Shown here in pieces: positions 42,629 to 51,330 of a stretch of DNA of 64,000 nt. The DNA comes from Neptuniibacter sp048548695 (GTDB lineage Bacteria > Pseudomonadota > Gammaproteobacteria > Pseudomonadales > Balneatricaceae), in NCBI RefSeq assembly GCF_048548695.1, contig NZ_JBLYIF010000001.1; one strand, given 5' to 3'. How positions within the stretch are numbered: position 1 is the first letter of the stretch; the number at the start of each line of letters is the position of its first letter. The notes below the pieces were generated by a model, which had not been told where the DNA came from, did not search any database, and was given only the letters and a program-made list of their open reading frames with translations. The translations under genes and the position numbers were made by a program.

Positions 42629-44017
42629 TCAGATGATCCGGGAGAATCTTTGCAGGGTCTCAGACTTAGGTATATAGGCGTCAAAGCTCATGCAGATGCG
42701 GCGAATTAACAGCCGGCCCGCAGGCGTCACTTTAATGTGTTCACTGCTTAATTCTACCAGTCCGTCATCAGTAAACTGCGCCAGTTCACTTAAAGCATCG
42801 GTAAAATATTGGTCAAACTGAATACCAAATTCGGTTTCAATTTGGCGTTTATCCAGCTCAAAGTGGCAGATCAACTGGGTGATCACCCGACGCCGCAGGT
42901 GGTCATCGGCGTTTAGTTGCACGCCACGCTTGATAGCATGCTGTTCGGATTCAACTGCTTTTGTATACGCGGCGATCTCGTGCTGGTTCTGGTAATAAAC
43001 TGAACCGATCTGGCTGATGGCGGAAACGCCCATGGCCACCAGATCGCAATCTGCATGGGTGGTGTAGCCCTGAAAGTTTCGGTGCAGGTGTCCTTCGCGC
43101 TGAGCAATGGCTAGCTCATCGTCTGGTTTGGCGAAATGGTCCATACCGATATACACGTAGCCGGCCTGCAACAGGGTATTAATGGTGCTTTCCAGAATCG
43201 CCAGTTTTGTATCCGGGCTGGGCAGGGTGGCCGCGTCAATATGCTTCTGCGAGCGGAATCTATCCGGCAGGTGCGCGTAGTTGAATACCGATAACCGGTC
43301 CGGGTTCATCTCAATGACTGTGTCCAGAGTCCGTTGGAAGCCTTCCAGACTTTGAAATGGCAGTCCATAAATCAGATCCAGGTTAAGGGAGCGGAAGCCT
43401 TCAGCACGAGCAGCTTCCAGAATCAGCGCGGTCTGTTCAACACTTTGGACACGGTTGACGGCCTGTTGTACCTCAGGGTCTATATCCTGCAAACCCAGGC
43501 TAATGCGATTAAAGCCAATGTCCCGCAGTACTTTGATGGTTTCTACGGACGCTTCCCGCGGATCAATTTCAATCGAGTAGTCACCACTGTCATCATCCAG
43601 CAGGTTGAAGTGCTGGCGCATCTGCCCCATCAGTTCACGCATCTGGTCGTGGCTGATAAAGGTAGGAGTACCGCCGCCCCAGTGCAGTTGGTTTACCTGG
43701 CGGTTATTACTGTACCACTCTGATAGTTTTGCCATTTCACGATAAACGGTATCCAGGTAGGGCTGGGCTTTATTGCGGTTACGGGTGATGACTTTATTGC
43801 AGGCGCAGTAATAACAAACATGCTCACAAAACGGAATGTGGACATAGAGTGACAAGGGTGCGGTCTTATCCAGGGTCGTTTGTGCGACTTGTACAAGATC
43901 GGTTGCAGACAGATCTGGATCAAATTGAACGGCGGTCGGGTAGGAGGTGTAACGCGGCCCGGAAAGGTCGTAGCGTTTAATTAGCTCTAAATCCCATTTG
44001 ATCAGGTTGTTGTCCAC
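42629..44017 (-). CDS. hemN: Oxygen-independent coproporphyrinogen III oxidase
   Basis: 462 residues using GTG at 44017 (then DNNLIKWDLELI), the family start; AGGG lies upstream. The ATG at 44074 would add 19 residues inside the previous gene and is rejected. Radical-SAM motif CEHVCYYCAC with CX3CX2C plus an extra Cys, GGGTPTF and GLQDIDPEVQ are present; this is the bona fide HemN type (E. coli length 457), not the HemW type. Makes protoporphyrinogen for heme under low oxygen, matching the heme demand of the cbb3 oxidase. Confidence 0.95.
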   Translation of the reverse strand: MDNNLIKWDLELIKRYDLSGPRYTSYPTAVQFDPDLSATDLVQVAQTTLDKTAPLSLYVHIPFCEHVCYYCACNKVITRNRNKAQPYLDTVYREMAKLSEWYSNNRQVNQLHWGGGTPTFISHDQMRELMGQMRQHFNLLDDDSGDYSIEIDPREASVETIKVLRDIGFNRISLGLQDIDPEVQQAVNRVQSVEQTALILEAARAEGFRSLNLDLIYGLPFQSLEGFQRTLDTVIEMNPDRLSVFNYAHLPDRFRSQKHIDAATLPSPDTKLAILESTINTLLQAGYVYIGMDHFAKPDDELAIAQREGHLHRNFQGYTTHADCDLVAMGVSAISQIGSVYYQNQHEIAAYTKAVESEQHAIKRGVQLNADDHLRRRVITQLICHFELDKRQIETEFGIQFDQYFTDALSELAQFTDDGLVELSSEHIKVTPAGRLLIRRICMSFDAYIPKSETLQRFSRII

Positions 44018-44051
44018 GGAGTATACCCTCAAGTCTGTGCAGTGATCGGTG

Positions 44052-44729
44052 TCAGATCTGCTGCAGGTAATCAATTAGGCCCCGCCAGGGCAGGCTGAAT
44101 AGCCCCATGGCGATGATTGTCAGTCCGGCCAGTTGCCGGGTTAATTGTTGCTGTAGCAGTTGTTTGACCTGCTGGGCGAACAAGCCGGTTAACAACATCA
44201 CCGGCAGGGTGCCAAGGCCAAATCCGGCCATCAGCAGTGCGCTGCTACGCCAGTCTGCGGCGGCGGCGGCCCAGAGCAGGGTGCTGTATACCAGTCCGCA
44301 GGGCAACCAGCCCCAGACACTGCCTAGCACAAATGCCTGACCGATATTGCGCGCGGGTAGCAGGCGCCCGGCAATAGGACGTAAGCGTTGCCATATTAGC
44401 CCGCCGGCGCTTTCCAGCCGGGTAAGACCTAGCCACCACTGACCGATGTACAGGCCCATGGCTACCAGCATCAGGCCTGCCAGAGAACGAAGGGCAAGTT
44501 GTAACTCTAAATTACTCAGCAACCAACCGAAACTGCCGAACAAGGCGCCGGCGAGACTGTAGCTTAAAACCCTGCCTCCATTGTAACCAAGCAATAAGCC
44601 TAGGCCACGTTTCCCCGCGGGTGCCTGCAGTGCTACCGAACTAGCAATGCCACCACACATGCCGAGACAATGGGTGCCGCCTAATAATCCGAGTATAAAT
44701 GCCGTTGGCAAGGCCAATGCTTCAGTCAT
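44052..44729 (-). CDS. Sulfite exporter TauE/SafE-like protein of the cco cluster
   Basis: 225 residues, six membrane helices. Motif GLLGGTHCLGMCGGIAS (about 14-30) matches the small TauE/SafE (DUF2182-unrelated) protein found beside ccoS in many gammaproteobacteria. The HC...C pattern suggests copper or heme handling during cbb3 assembly; this is inferred from context. Overlaps ccoS by 8 bases. Confidence 0.9.
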   Translation of the reverse strand: MTEALALPTAFILGLLGGTHCLGMCGGIASSVALQAPAGKRGLGLLLGYNGGRVLSYSLAGALFGSFGWLLSNLELQLALRSLAGLMLVAMGLYIGQWWLGLTRLESAGGLIWQRLRPIAGRLLPARNIGQAFVLGSVWGWLPCGLVYSTLLWAAAAADWRSSALLMAGFGLGTLPVMLLTGLFAQQVKQLLQQQLTRQLAGLTIIAMGLFSLPWRGLIDYLQQI

Positions 44730-44910
44730 TGGGTTTCCGAGGCGGTTTCGCGTCCTGCGGAATCAGGTCTTCATCATCGTCGAAGAGAATACGGTGGGCG
44801 GGAGAGTCCAGGTCATCGTACTGGCCACTGTTTACGCTCCAGAAGAATGCCCATACCCCGCATCCGGCAAGGATCACAGCAATTGGTATCAGCAGGTAGA
44901 TAATATCCAT
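44722..44910 (-). CDS. ccoS: cbb3 oxidase maturation protein CcoS
   Basis: 62 residues: one membrane helix with the CcoS signature (LLIPIAVILAGCGVWAFFWSV, about 6-26, split only by reading), then GQYDDLDSPAHRILFDDD, the conserved cytoplasmic tail. Needed for cofactor insertion in CcoN. Follows ccoI after 42 bases. Confidence 0.95.
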   Translation of the reverse strand: MDIIYLLIPIAVILAGCGVWAFFWSVNSGQYDDLDSPAHRILFDDDEDLIPQDAKPPRKPND

Positions 44911-44952
44911 GGCGTTGGCACTAGATAGCCCTAATAAATATGGGTCTATAGT

Positions 44953-47433
44953 TTACCTGATTTTGCCGCTGGCAGCAGCCTTGTTTTTAGGTATACGGCC
45001 AAGTCTTAATGCGTTGCTGACCACGACTAATGAGCTGAGTGACATGCCCAAAGCTGCCATATATGGGGCAATGAAGCCAAATGCTGCCAGGGGCAGTGCG
45101 GTCAGGTTATAACACAGTGACCAGGCCAGATTTTGCTGGATAATACGGCGCGACTTGCGTGCCAGCCGAATGCCGTCCGCCAGACGAGTCAGATCATGAT
45201 TTACCAGCACTGCATCAGCACTGGTTTTGGCCAGATCGGTTGCGCTGCCCATGGCTATCGATGTTTGCGAGCCCGCCAGAACAGGAATGTCGTTGATGCC
45301 GTCACCCACCATGATTACGCGCTTTCCCTGTGCCTGAAGTTGATTGACATACTGCAGTTTCTGCTCAGGACTGGCGCCTGACATACAGTAATCCAGGCGT
45401 AATGCGGTGACGGTTTCATTGACTGCGCTGGAGCTGTCGCCTGTCAGCAGGTGACAACTGAGCCCAAGTTGTTGCAAGGCTTGGATTGCGGTACTTGCTT
45501 CGGGTCGTAGATGATCATTCAGGTGAAACCAGGCCAGGGGAGAGTGCTCATCACAGAGCAGTAACCATAGACCACTGTCTGTCGGTGGTGTGACCGATTG
45601 TGTCGGGCAAATTTCCAGGGCATATTCTGGTTTGCCGATGCGTAACACGGTGGTATCGATACGTCCCTGTAGCCCCAGCCCCAGACTGACTTCAATGTCA
45701 GTTGCGGTTAACTCAGGGTTGTTTTCCTGAAAAGCATGGGCGATAGGGTGTTCGCTGTGGCGTTCAAGCGCCGCAGCCAGCTGGGTACATTGTGCGGCGC
45801 TAATGTTCGCCAAAGGGATGATCTGCTGCAGGGTCAGCTTGCCTGCAGTCAAGGTACCGGTCTTGTCGAATACAATATCGTCAGCTGCGGCCAGTGCTTC
45901 CAGTACATGACCACGGGTGATCAGTAAGCCATGTTCACGCAGGGTGGCGGTAGCGGCAGTCAGGGCTGTGGGAGTCGCCAATGATAGCGCACAAGGGCAG
46001 GTGACAACCAAGACTGATAGGGTAATCCAGAATGCATTGGCAGGGTCTAGCAACCACCAGCTAATACCGACCACCGATGCGGTTATCAACACTATTGCGA
46101 CAAAGTAGCTGGCTACCTTGTCAGCGATTTTGGCCACTGTCGGTTTGTCTGCCTGTGCCCGCTCCAGCAGGCGTACGATGGCGGATAGCTGAGTATCATT
46201 ACCGGTATTGGTGATTTTTACGGTGAGTGGATTCTCCACATTCATGGTACCGCCAACCACGGGTTCACCAATCTGCTTGGCAACTGGCAGATACTCTCCG
46301 GTTAGCGCGGATTCATCAACCGAGCTTTGGCCAGCAATAATCTCACCATCAGCGGGGATGGTTTGGCCGGGCTTGACCAGTATTTGCATGCCGGGGCGCA
46401 GGTCACCTGCGGGAATCAGTCGCTCGGTACCGTCAATAAGCTGGATGGCGCTATTGGGAATCAGATTGAGCAGGGCGTTACCAGCACGACCTGATCGGTG
46501 TCTGGCTTTCATTTCCAGGAAGCGCCCGGTAAGCAAGAACAGCGTGAACATAGTGACAGAGTCGAAATAAATTTCACCGCTGGCGGTAATGGTCGCCCAG
46601 ACACTGGCTAGATAAGCACCGCCAATCGCGATGGAAACGGGTACATCCATGGTCAAATGTCGGGTTTTCAGATCCCGTAACGAGGCCTGAAAAAACGATT
46701 GCGCGGAATACAAAACGACAGGCGTTGCAAATATCAGGCTGATCCAACGCATGAAGCTTTCATACTGTGCTTCCATGCCTTGCAGCGCACCGCCATAAAG
46801 GGCGATGGCCAGCATCATGGTTTGCATCATGCCAATACCGGCAACACCGAGTCGCCGTAGCGCCTTTTTCTGCTCTAACGCCAGTCGCTGCTCTTCGCGG
46901 TCGGCCTGATAGGGGTGGGCTTGATAGCCGATGCGATAAATTTCCGCCATGATTTGGCTGAGTTGCTGTTGTGATGAGTCCCAACGGATTATCGCGCGAT
47001 GATTGGTTAGATTAACCTGCACCTGAAGTATTCCATCTAGTTTGCTGAGATGGTGCTCCAGCAGCCAGATACATGCCGCGCAGGTGATACCCTCAATTAC
47101 CATGGTGGCTTCGCGTTTCTCATCGCTTGCAACCACAAACTCACGTTGTAAGTCAGGGTTGTCGTATAGCGCGAGCTCCTTGAGAAAATCGGTTTTTAGT
47201 TCGCGGGTGCTAATCTCCGGGGCATCGGCGGGACCGGTCCGGTGTTTATAATAGTTTTCAAGGCCGCTGGCGGCGATGGTTTCAGCTACAGCCTGACAGC
47301 CGGGGCAGCACATGGCCCGTGGCTGGCCCTGAATCATGGCGCTGTAATCAACACCGGCTGGAACAGGCAGGCCGCAATGAAAGCAGCCAGCCTGACCCTG
47401 TGCTGCTGGCACCACCGGAGAAGTTGCAGTCAT
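44953..47433 (-). CDS. ccoI: Copper-transporting P1B-type ATPase CcoI
   Basis: 826 residues. N-terminal CFHCGLP and CCPGC cysteine clusters (about 17-48), an HMA domain with ITCAACIWLLEHHL (about 114-127), CPC in membrane helix 6 (VTCPCALSLA), phosphorylation site DKTGT, GDGIND hinge near 736 and eight membrane helices. It exports Cu+ for cbb3 oxidase assembly. CcoI-type by the N-terminal Cys cluster and context between ccoH and ccoS. Confidence 0.95.
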   Translation of the reverse strand: MTATSPVVPAAQGQAGCFHCGLPVPAGVDYSAMIQGQPRAMCCPGCQAVAETIAASGLENYYKHRTGPADAPEISTRELKTDFLKELALYDNPDLQREFVVASDEKREATMVIEGITCAACIWLLEHHLSKLDGILQVQVNLTNHRAIIRWDSSQQQLSQIMAEIYRIGYQAHPYQADREEQRLALEQKKALRRLGVAGIGMMQTMMLAIALYGGALQGMEAQYESFMRWISLIFATPVVLYSAQSFFQASLRDLKTRHLTMDVPVSIAIGGAYLASVWATITASGEIYFDSVTMFTLFLLTGRFLEMKARHRSGRAGNALLNLIPNSAIQLIDGTERLIPAGDLRPGMQILVKPGQTIPADGEIIAGQSSVDESALTGEYLPVAKQIGEPVVGGTMNVENPLTVKITNTGNDTQLSAIVRLLERAQADKPTVAKIADKVASYFVAIVLITASVVGISWWLLDPANAFWITLSVLVVTCPCALSLATPTALTAATATLREHGLLITRGHVLEALAAADDIVFDKTGTLTAGKLTLQQIIPLANISAAQCTQLAAALERHSEHPIAHAFQENNPELTATDIEVSLGLGLQGRIDTTVLRIGKPEYALEICPTQSVTPPTDSGLWLLLCDEHSPLAWFHLNDHLRPEASTAIQALQQLGLSCHLLTGDSSSAVNETVTALRLDYCMSGASPEQKLQYVNQLQAQGKRVIMVGDGINDIPVLAGSQTSIAMGSATDLAKTSADAVLVNHDLTRLADGIRLARKSRRIIQQNLAWSLCYNLTALPLAAFGFIAPYMAALGMSLSSLVVVSNALRLGRIPKNKAAASGKIR

Positions 47434-47437
47434 AGAC

Positions 47438-47950
47438 TCAGTTGTCGGCTCTTAGCTCAATGGTATTCTGGTCATAAGGAGGAAGTACCTCGGCCCGCAG
47501 TCGCCATAGCTGGCTTTCTGGCTCCAAGACCAGGTAGCGCTTGCCCTTGAGGGCAGCCTGCAGGCTGCCAGTGTAGGCCATACTGCTGGGTACCCGCCTC
47601 AGGGTAATACTTTGATCATACTTTTGATGCGTTGGATGCACGATGCTGAGCTGCAGAGTGTCAGGTGGAGTGTCCTGATTAGTTTTGAAATGTAGCATCA
47701 GGTCCCCGGTCATATTATCCAATAACAGGTCACCACTGATGCCCATGGTATGTGCAGCTTCGATTCGGCTGGGGTCTAGCAGATGGTTACGCGCCACCTT
47801 GTAATAGTCATCTTTTACCACGCCGTCCATGGTCACAATGGAAAGGTATAGAAAGGTCGTACCGTAGATAAATACGGCGATCAGTGGGGCCAGGATAAAC
47901 CAGAGCCAGGGCTGTTTGTACCAAGGAGCAGGGGGTGTTTGTTCGTTCAT
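47438..47950 (-). CDS. ccoH: cbb3 assembly protein CcoH (FixH family)
   Basis: 170 residues; begins MNEQTPPAPWYKQPWLWFIL, the FixH pattern, with one membrane helix (about 15-38) and a periplasmic beta domain. FixH/CcoH helps to assemble the oxidase with CcoI. Four bases separate it from ccoI. A strong hairpin with T run ends only about 20 bases before its start codon and no clear ribosome site is visible between. Confidence 0.9.
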   Translation of the reverse strand: MNEQTPPAPWYKQPWLWFILAPLIAVFIYGTTFLYLSIVTMDGVVKDDYYKVARNHLLDPSRIEAAHTMGISGDLLLDNMTGDLMLHFKTNQDTPPDTLQLSIVHPTHQKYDQSITLRRVPSSMAYTGSLQAALKGKRYLVLEPESQLWRLRAEVLPPYDQNTIELRADN

Positions 47951-47965
47951 AGCTATACCATATAT

Positions 47966-48006
47966 AAAAAGCTGCCGGGTAACCGTGGTTACGGTACCGG
48001 GCAGCT
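47966..48006 (-). terminator. Terminator-like hairpin between ccoG and ccoH
   Basis: On the minus strand AGCTGCCCGGTA pairs with TACCCGGCAGCT (one mismatch) and is followed by TTTTATATA. It is close to the ccoH start, so it may act as an attenuator or mRNA-stability hairpin. Confidence 0.75.
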
Positions 48007-48042
48007 ATTCTAACCGATTTTTGTCAGTGTATTGCAATCGCC

Positions 48043-49467
48043 TTAACGTGCCGGTGCTGGGCCAATAAAGCGACTCTCTTCTGTAATGCTGATGTCAGGC
48101 TCATCAACAGCTGTGACAGTAAACATTATTTTCGTATTTGCGGTTTCCAAATACCGAGGGTCGATGTCTAGCCGCACCGGTAGGTCAAGCAATTCCCCTG
48201 CGGAGATCAGGACTTCTGACTTGCCGATCAGTTCAAGGCCCTCCAGGCCAGAGACAGCGATAGTGTAACGGTGATTCACCTGCTCTTTATTCGCCAGCTT
48301 GAGGGTATAAACGTTTTCGATCATGCCTGCCGGGGTTTCAACAAACAGGTGGCTGCGGTCCCGCAGAATATCGACTTCCAGAGGTACCCTGCTATACAAG
48401 GTATAACCAAAAGCAATAAACATGGCACAGAGCACGGCGAAATAACCGATGAGTCGAGGACGGAAGATATGGGTCTTATTGCCATTTAATTGATGTTCGG
48501 TGGTGTAGCGTACCAGTCCTTTAGGGTAGCCCATGCGCTCCATAATATCGTCGCAGGCATCTATACATGCGCCGCAGGCGACACATTCGTATTGCAGACC
48601 ATCACGAATATCGATACCAACAGGGCAGACATGTACACAGTTGCCGCAGTCAATGCAGTCACCCAGCCCCTGTGCTTTATAATCCGCATTCTTTTTGCGT
48701 TTACCGCGAGTTTCACCCCGGGTTTCATCATAGGAGATGATCAGGGTGTCCTGGTCGAACATCACTGACTGGAAGCGGGCGTAAGGACACATATAAATAC
48801 AGACCTGTTCACGGAGCCATCCAGCATTGCCGTAGGTAGCTACCGCGAAAAATGCCAGCCACCAGGTTTCCCAGGGGCCCAGGTTCCAACTGAAAATATC
48901 AGGAATCAACTCTTGTATTGGTGAAAAATAACCCACAAAGGCGATGGCTGTTGCCACTGAAAACAGCAACCACAGGGTATGTTTGACGCTTTTGCGCAAA
49001 AGTTTTTCGCCACTCCAGGGCTGCTTATCCATGCGCATGCGCTGGTTACGATCACCTTCAGCAAACTTTTCTATCCAAATGTAGACCCAAGTCCAGACAA
49101 ACTGGGGGCAGGCATAACCGCACCACAGCCTGCCGGCAAATACCGTAAAGAAGAACAGGGCAAAGGCCAGAATGATCAACAACCACGAGAGCAGCATAAA
49201 ATCCTGTGGCCAGAAGGTCATACCAAAGACATGGAACTGACGGTTAGGCAGGTCAAAGAGCACAGCCTGACGGCCGTCCCAGCTAATCCAGGAGAAGCCA
49301 AAAAACATCAGTAACATCAGAAAGCTGGATAGCTGACGAAACTTCTTAAAAAGCCCAGTGTAATTTTTGACATAGATATGCTCACGTTTGGCATAGAGGT
49401 CAAAATGCTCGACCGAGTCTTTTTTAGGCGGTTTTGGAGTAATGTTCTGCACCGGGATCTGGTTCAT
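48043..49467 (-). CDS. ccoG: cbb3 oxidase accessory iron-sulfur protein CcoG
   Basis: 474 residues of the RdxA/FixG/CcoG family. Membrane helices at about 37-55, 90-110, 165-185, 200-220 and 345-362; two ferredoxin-type clusters CIDCGNCVHVCPVG and CVACGACIDACDD (about 268-305); and a C-terminal IgG-like periplasmic domain. It reduces Cu(II) for the cbb3 oxidase. Starts beyond the ccoNOQP terminator, so it needs its own promoter. Confidence 0.95.
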   Translation of the reverse strand: MNQIPVQNITPKPPKKDSVEHFDLYAKREHIYVKNYTGLFKKFRQLSSFLMLLMFFGFSWISWDGRQAVLFDLPNRQFHVFGMTFWPQDFMLLSWLLIILAFALFFFTVFAGRLWCGYACPQFVWTWVYIWIEKFAEGDRNQRMRMDKQPWSGEKLLRKSVKHTLWLLFSVATAIAFVGYFSPIQELIPDIFSWNLGPWETWWLAFFAVATYGNAGWLREQVCIYMCPYARFQSVMFDQDTLIISYDETRGETRGKRKKNADYKAQGLGDCIDCGNCVHVCPVGIDIRDGLQYECVACGACIDACDDIMERMGYPKGLVRYTTEHQLNGNKTHIFRPRLIGYFAVLCAMFIAFGYTLYSRVPLEVDILRDRSHLFVETPAGMIENVYTLKLANKEQVNHRYTIAVSGLEGLELIGKSEVLISAGELLDLPVRLDIDPRYLETANTKIMFTVTAVDEPDISITEESRFIGPAPAR

Positions 49468-49537
49468 AAGCGTTCTTCTGTAGGCAAAAGAAAAAACGGG
49501 GACTAATAAATCATCAGGTTCATTAGATATTGCGCAT

Positions 49538-49543
49538 ATTATA
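49538..49543 (-). promoter_or_regulatory. Possible ccoG -10 element
   Basis: TATAAT on the minus strand about 70 bases upstream of the ccoG start; no good -35 is present, in line with an activator-dependent promoter. An FNR-like dyad is centred about 44 bases upstream of the expected start site. Confidence 0.4.
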
Positions 49544-49558
49544 CTAACGCGGAAATAA

Positions 49559-49591
49559 AAAAGGCGACATGACCTAGATCATATCGCCTTT
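49559..49591 (-). terminator. Rho-independent terminator after ccoP
   Basis: On the minus strand AAAGGCGATATGA pairs with TCATGTCGCCTTT (one G-T pair) and TTTTATTT follows. The loop region ATGACCTAGATCAT (49569-49582) also resembles an FNR box. Confidence 0.87.
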
Positions 49592-49608
49592 CTTTTTAGC
49601 ATACCCGG

Positions 49609-50502
49609 TTATTTATTGGATAGGCTATAAACGTAAGCAGTGATCAGATGGATCTTTTCATTGCTCAGCAGGTCTTTGTGAGCAGGCATCATACCAGCAC
49701 GACCATTTCGGATGGAGTGAGCGACTTTCTCGAAAGTGCCGCCATACAACCAGATATCGTCGGTCAGGTTAGGTGCGCCCAGCATCTGTACACCCTTGCC
49801 GTCAGTGCCATGGCAAGCAGTACACAGTGCCTGGAACTGGCCCTGGCCACGTGCCGCAGACTCTTTGTCAGCTTCCTGGCCACTGAGGCTCAGTACATAG
49901 CTGGCAACATCACGTACACCTTCTTCACCCAATACAGAGCCCCAAGGTGGCATGCCGCCTGTACGGCCGTTAACGATAGTGGCTTTAATGGTGGCAGGTG
50001 CGCCGCCGTACAGCCAGTCGTTATCGGTCAGGTTAGGGAAGCCATAGGCGCCAGTACCGGCGGAACCATGACAAACAGAGCAGTTGTTTGCAAACATGCG
50101 CTGGCCCATTTTCAGGCCCTTTTCATTGTCAGGATTCTGCAGTTCTTCTACAGACAGGGCAGCGTATTTTGCGAAAACAGGCTTATACACTTCTTCTGCA
50201 TGCTGCATCTCTTCTTCCCACTGACCGTGTGAAGACCAGCCCAACAGGCCCTGAAAACTACCCAGCCCTGGGTAAAGAACCAGATAGCCCAGACCAAAGA
50301 TCACGGTACCCAGGAACATTTTGAACCACCACTGAGGCAGTGGATTGTCATATTCCTCGATGCCATCAAAGGCATGACCTACTTTTTCTTCGGTAGTGTC
50401 GTTAAATTTCTGACTCTTACGAGTCGCAAACAGTAACCAGGTACAACCCAGGATAACTGCCAGGGTAATGACGGATACCCACGCGCTCCAGAAAGCACTC
50501 AT
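49609..50502 (-). CDS. ccoP: cbb3 oxidase diheme cytochrome c subunit CcoP
   Basis: 297 residues. Two N-terminal membrane helices (about 5-25 and 55-77), then two c-type hemes: CSVCHG (about 136-141) with GMPPWG axial Met region, and CTACHG (about 223-228) with MMPAHK. This subunit passes electrons to CcoO and CcoN. Its start overlaps the ccoQ stop by 4 bases. Confidence 0.96.
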   Translation of the reverse strand: MSAFWSAWVSVITLAVILGCTWLLFATRKSQKFNDTTEEKVGHAFDGIEEYDNPLPQWWFKMFLGTVIFGLGYLVLYPGLGSFQGLLGWSSHGQWEEEMQHAEEVYKPVFAKYAALSVEELQNPDNEKGLKMGQRMFANNCSVCHGSAGTGAYGFPNLTDNDWLYGGAPATIKATIVNGRTGGMPPWGSVLGEEGVRDVASYVLSLSGQEADKESAARGQGQFQALCTACHGTDGKGVQMLGAPNLTDDIWLYGGTFEKVAHSIRNGRAGMMPAHKDLLSNEKIHLITAYVYSLSNK

Positions 50503-50681
50503 TTTTCAATTCTCCCGTTACTGGCCTCATTACCTGGCTCATCATCAGGCTCGTTAAGCGGCATATTGGCCGCATCGTCATACTTCGACTTGTTCTTCGG
50601 GTGCAGAACCCAGGCGAACAGGGCGAAGAAGACCACCATCATGATCACCGGCATGTAAGGACCGTAAACTTCGTAATTCAC
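50499..50681 (-). CDS. ccoQ: cbb3 oxidase subunit CcoQ
   Basis: 60 residues: one membrane helix (PVIMMVVFFALFAWVLHPKN, about 10-29) and a polar tail. Small stabilising subunit of the oxidase; seven bases after ccoO and overlapping ccoP. Confidence 0.93.
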   Translation of the reverse strand: MNYEVYGPYMPVIMMVVFFALFAWVLHPKNKSKYDDAANMPLNEPDDEPGNEASNGRIEK

Positions 50682-50688
50682 GCGTTAA

Positions 50689-51309
50689 TTACCGCTTGTT
50701 GTTGTACACAGAGTGGGTTTTACCCAACGCCTGCAGGTACGCCACCAGAGCATCGATCTCATACTTGCCCTGAACCATATCCTGAGCACCGGCAATCTGT
50801 TCATCAGAGAACGGTACGCCCATTGCGCGCTGTACTTCCAGCTTTTTCGCGGTGTCTTTACCGGATAACTTGTCTTCGAACAGCCAAGGGTAAGATGGCA
50901 TCTTCGATTCCGGTACTACGTCACGCGGGTTGTACAGGTGCGCCCGGTGCCAGTCGTCAGAGTAACGGCCGCCTACGCGAGCCAGGTCCGGACCGGTACG
51001 CTTGGAGCCCCACAAGAACGGATGTTCCCAGACAAACTCGTCAGCAGTTGAAAAGTGACCATAACGCTCGGTTTCGGCACGGAATGGACGAATCATCTGA
51101 GAGTGGCAGTTGTTACAACCTTCACGGATGTAAATATCACGGCCTTCAAATTCCAGTGCAGAGTACGTACGCAAGCCTTCGATTGGCTTGGTAGTGGATG
51201 ACTGGAAGAACAGCGGCACGATTTCAGCCAGGCCACCACCACTGATCGTGATGATGATCAGCAGGATCATGAGGCCGATATTCTTTTCTATCGTTTCATG
51301 TTTGATCAT
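50689..51309 (-). CDS. ccoO: cbb3 oxidase monoheme cytochrome c subunit CcoO
   Basis: 206 residues, one N-terminal membrane helix (about 10-30), heme motif CNNCHSQM (about 62-69), and the usual RTGPDLARVGGRYSDDWH (about 103-120) and SKMPSYPWLF axial-Met region. Lies 21 bases after ccoN. Confidence 0.96.
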   Translation of the reverse strand: MIKHETIEKNIGLMILLIIITISGGGLAEIVPLFFQSSTTKPIEGLRTYSALEFEGRDIYIREGCNNCHSQMIRPFRAETERYGHFSTADEFVWEHPFLWGSKRTGPDLARVGGRYSDDWHRAHLYNPRDVVPESKMPSYPWLFEDKLSGKDTAKKLEVQRAMGVPFSDEQIAGAQDMVQGKYEIDALVAYLQALGKTHSVYNNKR

Positions 51310-51330
51310 GTTAGTTGACTCCTATCGACC

